This document shows positions 5,624 through 7,209 of a stretch of 7,209 bases of DNA, one piece after another. Each line of letters begins with the position of its first letter. Position 1 is the stretch's first letter. Source of the DNA: Nitrospira sp. (lineage in GTDB: Bacteria > Nitrospirota > Nitrospiria > Nitrospirales > Nitrospiraceae). The notes under the pieces are model-generated. The model was not told the DNA's origin. It did no database searches and saw only the letters and a list, made by a program, of their open reading frames with translations. The stretch is from positions 1 through 7,209 of the forward strand of contig JABMDH010000034.1 of NCBI GenBank assembly GCA_015904075.1, read 5' to 3'. Made by a program: the position numbers and the translations under genes.

Positions 5624-7036
5624 TCACTCAGTGGATTTGAGCACGACATAGAAGGCCCGATTCTCGCGCAGCACCCGGAGCAAGATCGTGTCTCCTCGCC
5701 GGAGACGCGAGATCGCCGAGTGAAAATCCGTGGCTGAAGTCACTTCTGCGCGGTTCACTTCCTTGATCAGGTCGCCTACTTGGAGGCCTTCGGCGTGGGC
5801 CAGACTGCCGGCTTCGATTTTTGCGATGAGCGCTCCCTTCGACTCGCGTAAATTCAAGGTCTCTGCCAACCCCGGAGTTAAATCCTGCACATCGAGGCCG
5901 AGCTTTAGATCCATCTTGGTTTGTGGAGTGGTTGCGGCGGTGATGGCATCACGCCGCTCACTCAATGGGATATCCAAGACGAGGCGATTGCCGTCGCGAA
6001 CGACTTCAATGTGTGCAGTTGCGCCGGGAGTGAGCGCGCCGATCAGCCGTGACAACTTGTTCGGCGAATCGACTGGGCTCCCGTTAATTTTCATTATAAT
6101 ATCGCCCGGTTTAATGCCCGCCGATGCGGCTGGATCTTTTTCAAAGACCTCATTGACGAGAACCCCCTCGCTTTCGGTCACGTCGAATTTCTTGGCTAAT
6201 TCAGGTGTCATTGGTTGAATGCCGATACCGAGCCATCCCCGCACCACTTTGCCCTTTGCCAGGAGTTGCTCGATGACTTGCTTGGCCATGTTTGATGGAA
6301 TGGCGAAGCCGATGCCTTGGGCAAAATTAATGATGGCCGTATTGATCCCGATCACTTCGCCGCGGAGATTGAACAGCGGTCCACCGGAATTGCCGGGATT
6401 AATCGACGCATCAGTCTGAATAAAGTTTTCGTACCGCGACAGGTTCATGTTTTCCCGTCCAATGCCGCTGACGACTCCGAGAGTTACCGTGCGGTCGAGC
6501 CCAAAGGGATTCCCCACTGCAAGGACCCATTGTCCGACTTTCACGGAAGCGGAATCGCCAAAACGAGCGTTGGGGAGGGGCCGGCTTGCCGTCACTTTGA
6601 GAAGAGCTAGGTCAGTATCAGGATCTTTCCCGACCACGTTCGCCACCAGTTTGGTCTTATCGGAAAACCGGACTTCAATCTCGGTTGCATCGCCGATCAC
6701 GTGGTTATTCGTAATGATGTATCCATCGCTGTCGATAATCAGGCCAGAGCCAGATCCTGAGGCATTTGGCGTACGCTCTCCAGATCCTTCACGAGATCGA
6801 CTGGTATTCGGAAGAGGAAACAGATTCACAACGGATGGCTTGGCCTGTTCGGCCAGGTTAGTAATTACGGCCTGAATTTCTTCAAGGAGACGAATACCTG
6901 GCGGCTCTGCGCGAACGGCGTCTGCATTCGGCTCTGCGCGAACAAGCTCTGGATGTACCAGTGCAGGAAGTAGCAGGAGAATGGGCAGGATTACCTGCTG
7001 ACGCAGGTTATCATGAGCAAACTGTCTCGTGAACAT
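5624..7036 (-). CDS. degP: Do-family periplasmic serine protease (DegP/HtrA type) with two PDZ domains
   Basis: HtrA/Do proteases degrade or chaperone misfolded envelope proteins. From the ATG at 7036 the product has 470 residues. It shows an N-terminal signal peptide (RQFAHDNLRQQ, then hydrophobic VILPILLLLPALV, cleavage likely after VRA at 34), a trypsin-like domain with His112 (TNNHVI), Asp142 (DTDLALLKV) and Ser217 (NPGNSGGPL), so the triad is complete, then PDZ1 (about 266-357, VRGWLGI to VLDIPL) and PDZ2 (about 376-466, LKLGLDVQDL to FYVVLK). The LA loop is short, closer to DegQ/MucD than E. coli DegP. The start is uncertain: the frame is open to a GTG at 7063, and neither start has a clear Shine-Dalgarno. 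The ATG gives the more usual signal-peptide length. The upstream gene on the same strand ends 18 bases before that GTG, suggesting an operon. Confidence 0.95.
   Translation of the reverse strand: MFTRQFAHDNLRQQVILPILLLLPALVHPELVRAEPNADAVRAEPPGIRLLEEIQAVITNLAEQAKPSVVNLFPLPNTSRSREGSGERTPNASGSGSGLIIDSDGYIITNNHVIGDATEIEVRFSDKTKLVANVVGKDPDTDLALLKVTASRPLPNARFGDSASVKVGQWVLAVGNPFGLDRTVTLGVVSGIGRENMNLSRYENFIQTDASINPGNSGGPLFNLRGEVIGINTAIINFAQGIGFAIPSNMAKQVIEQLLAKGKVVRGWLGIGIQPMTPELAKKFDVTESEGVLVNEVFEKDPAASAGIKPGDIIMKINGSPVDSPNKLSRLIGALTPGATAHIEVVRDGNRLVLDIPLSERRDAITAATTPQTKMDLKLGLDVQDLTPGLAETLNLRESKGALIAKIEAGSLAHAEGLQVGDLIKEVNRAEVTSATDFHSAISRLRRGDTILLRVLRENRAFYVVLKSTE
6902..6943 (-). repeat. Short tandem repeat (15 bases, period 27) at the signal-peptide cleavage region of the protease
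   Basis: The 15-mer CGGCTCTGCGCGAAC occurs at 6902-6916 and again at 6929-6943, exactly 27 bases (9 codons) apart. In the protein this gives VRAEPNADAVRAEP, so the motif V-x-A, which fits a signal peptidase I site, is present twice. Confidence 0.85.
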
Positions 7037-7081
7037 GAGAAAGAATCGTATGTTCAAGAACACAGAACACTGCGTCGCGGT

Positions 7082-7207
7082 CTACGCGGATTTCGTTGTC
7101 GCAGCATTCAGAGTACGTTTACTGGTAAACCATGCTACGAGGCGATCCACCTCGGATTCTACTCCAATTAAGACGACGATGTCGTCGGTCCGGAAGGTCA
7201 GCCCCTC
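7082..7207 (-). CDS. C-terminal end of a TrkA-C (RCK_C)-like domain protein, probably a monovalent-cation transporter or its regulatory subunit (partial)
   Basis: Only the last 41 residues and a TAG stop are in the window: EGLTFRTDDIVVLIG, VESEVDRLVAWF, then a polar tail ending TTKSA. The pattern of a xxDxIVVLIG strand, a short turn and an amphipathic helix resembles the end of TrkA-C domains, which bind ligands on K+ uptake regulators and on KefB/KefC-type cation:proton antiporters. The reading is short, so the family is a suggestion. It lies directly upstream of the DegP-type protease gene on the same strand, 18 bases from its earliest possible start, so the two may share a transcript. Confidence 0.5.
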   Translation of the reverse strand, partial: EGLTFRTDDIVVLIGVESEVDRLVAWFTSKRTLNAATTKSA

Positions 7208-7209
7208 TG

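Larger units (their letters stand above)
5497..5627. repeat. Convergent intergenic element rich in inverted repeats (possible dispersed repeat or bidirectional terminator)
   Basis: Between the two converging stop codons lie nested inverted repeats. The outer 8-mers GTGATCGC (5502-5509) and GCGATCAC (5620-5627) are perfect complements about 110 bases apart. Within them are a 7-bp hairpin (5538-5544 with 5553-5559, 8-base loop) and a 20-base near-palindrome (5595-5614). No T-run follows any of them, so none is a standard Rho-independent terminator. The right outer repeat overlaps the last codons of the protease gene. The layout resembles REP- or MITE-like intergenic elements, but copy number in the genome cannot be judged here. 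Confidence 0.45.

Noticed and set aside
5730..6218. 162-codon plus-strand open frame opposite the protease gene
   Set aside because: The opposite frame encodes PDZ domains with clear conservation. This one shows no recognisable motif or ribosome site.

Overview
The window looks like a chromosomal segment of a Gram-negative bacterium. Protein style, gene content and a GC content in the mid-fifties by eye suggest the Nitrospirota (Nitrospira-like). This placement is inference from general familiarity and no marker gene here proves it. No tRNA, rRNA, CRISPR array, insertion sequence or phage gene is visible.

Layout. Positions 1-1475 hold a tightly packed minus-strand operon, rsmD > coaD > aspartate aminotransferase, with both gene junctions being 4-base ATGA overlaps. 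The last gene runs off the left edge. A plausible sigma70 promoter for it lies at 1509-1538. Positions 1476-2120 are mostly non-coding. They contain a near-consensus plus-strand promoter (TTGACG-17-TATAAT), a strongly foldable stretch behind it ending in a terminator-like hairpin (a candidate small RNA), and a 57-residue zinc-ribbon protein gene on the minus strand. On the plus strand follow radC (2121-2846) and a large EF-G-like GTPase gene (2902-5496). Positions 5497-5623 are a convergent intergenic region rich in inverted repeats. On the minus strand are then a periplasmic Do-family serine protease (DegP/HtrA type) and, at the right edge, the 3' end of a gene whose product ends in a TrkA-C-like domain.

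The standout feature is the EF-G-like gene. It carries an in-frame tandem duplication of exactly 492 bp (164 codons; copies 3943-4434 and 4435-4926). The unit covers half of domain II, all of domain III and the start of domain IV. By hand alignment the copies are about 89% identical in DNA and 93% in protein. Differences are mostly silent except in a 24-codon patch of domain III, where all five differing codons are replacements. The protein is therefore 864 residues instead of about 700. It is either an unusual translation-factor architecture or an assembly/strain chimera, and this should be settled first.

Functionally the genes are mostly housekeeping: rRNA methylation (RsmD), coenzyme A synthesis (CoaD), amino-acid metabolism, a RadC-family JAMM-fold protein, a translation-factor paralogue, envelope protein quality control (DegP) and probable monovalent-cation transport.
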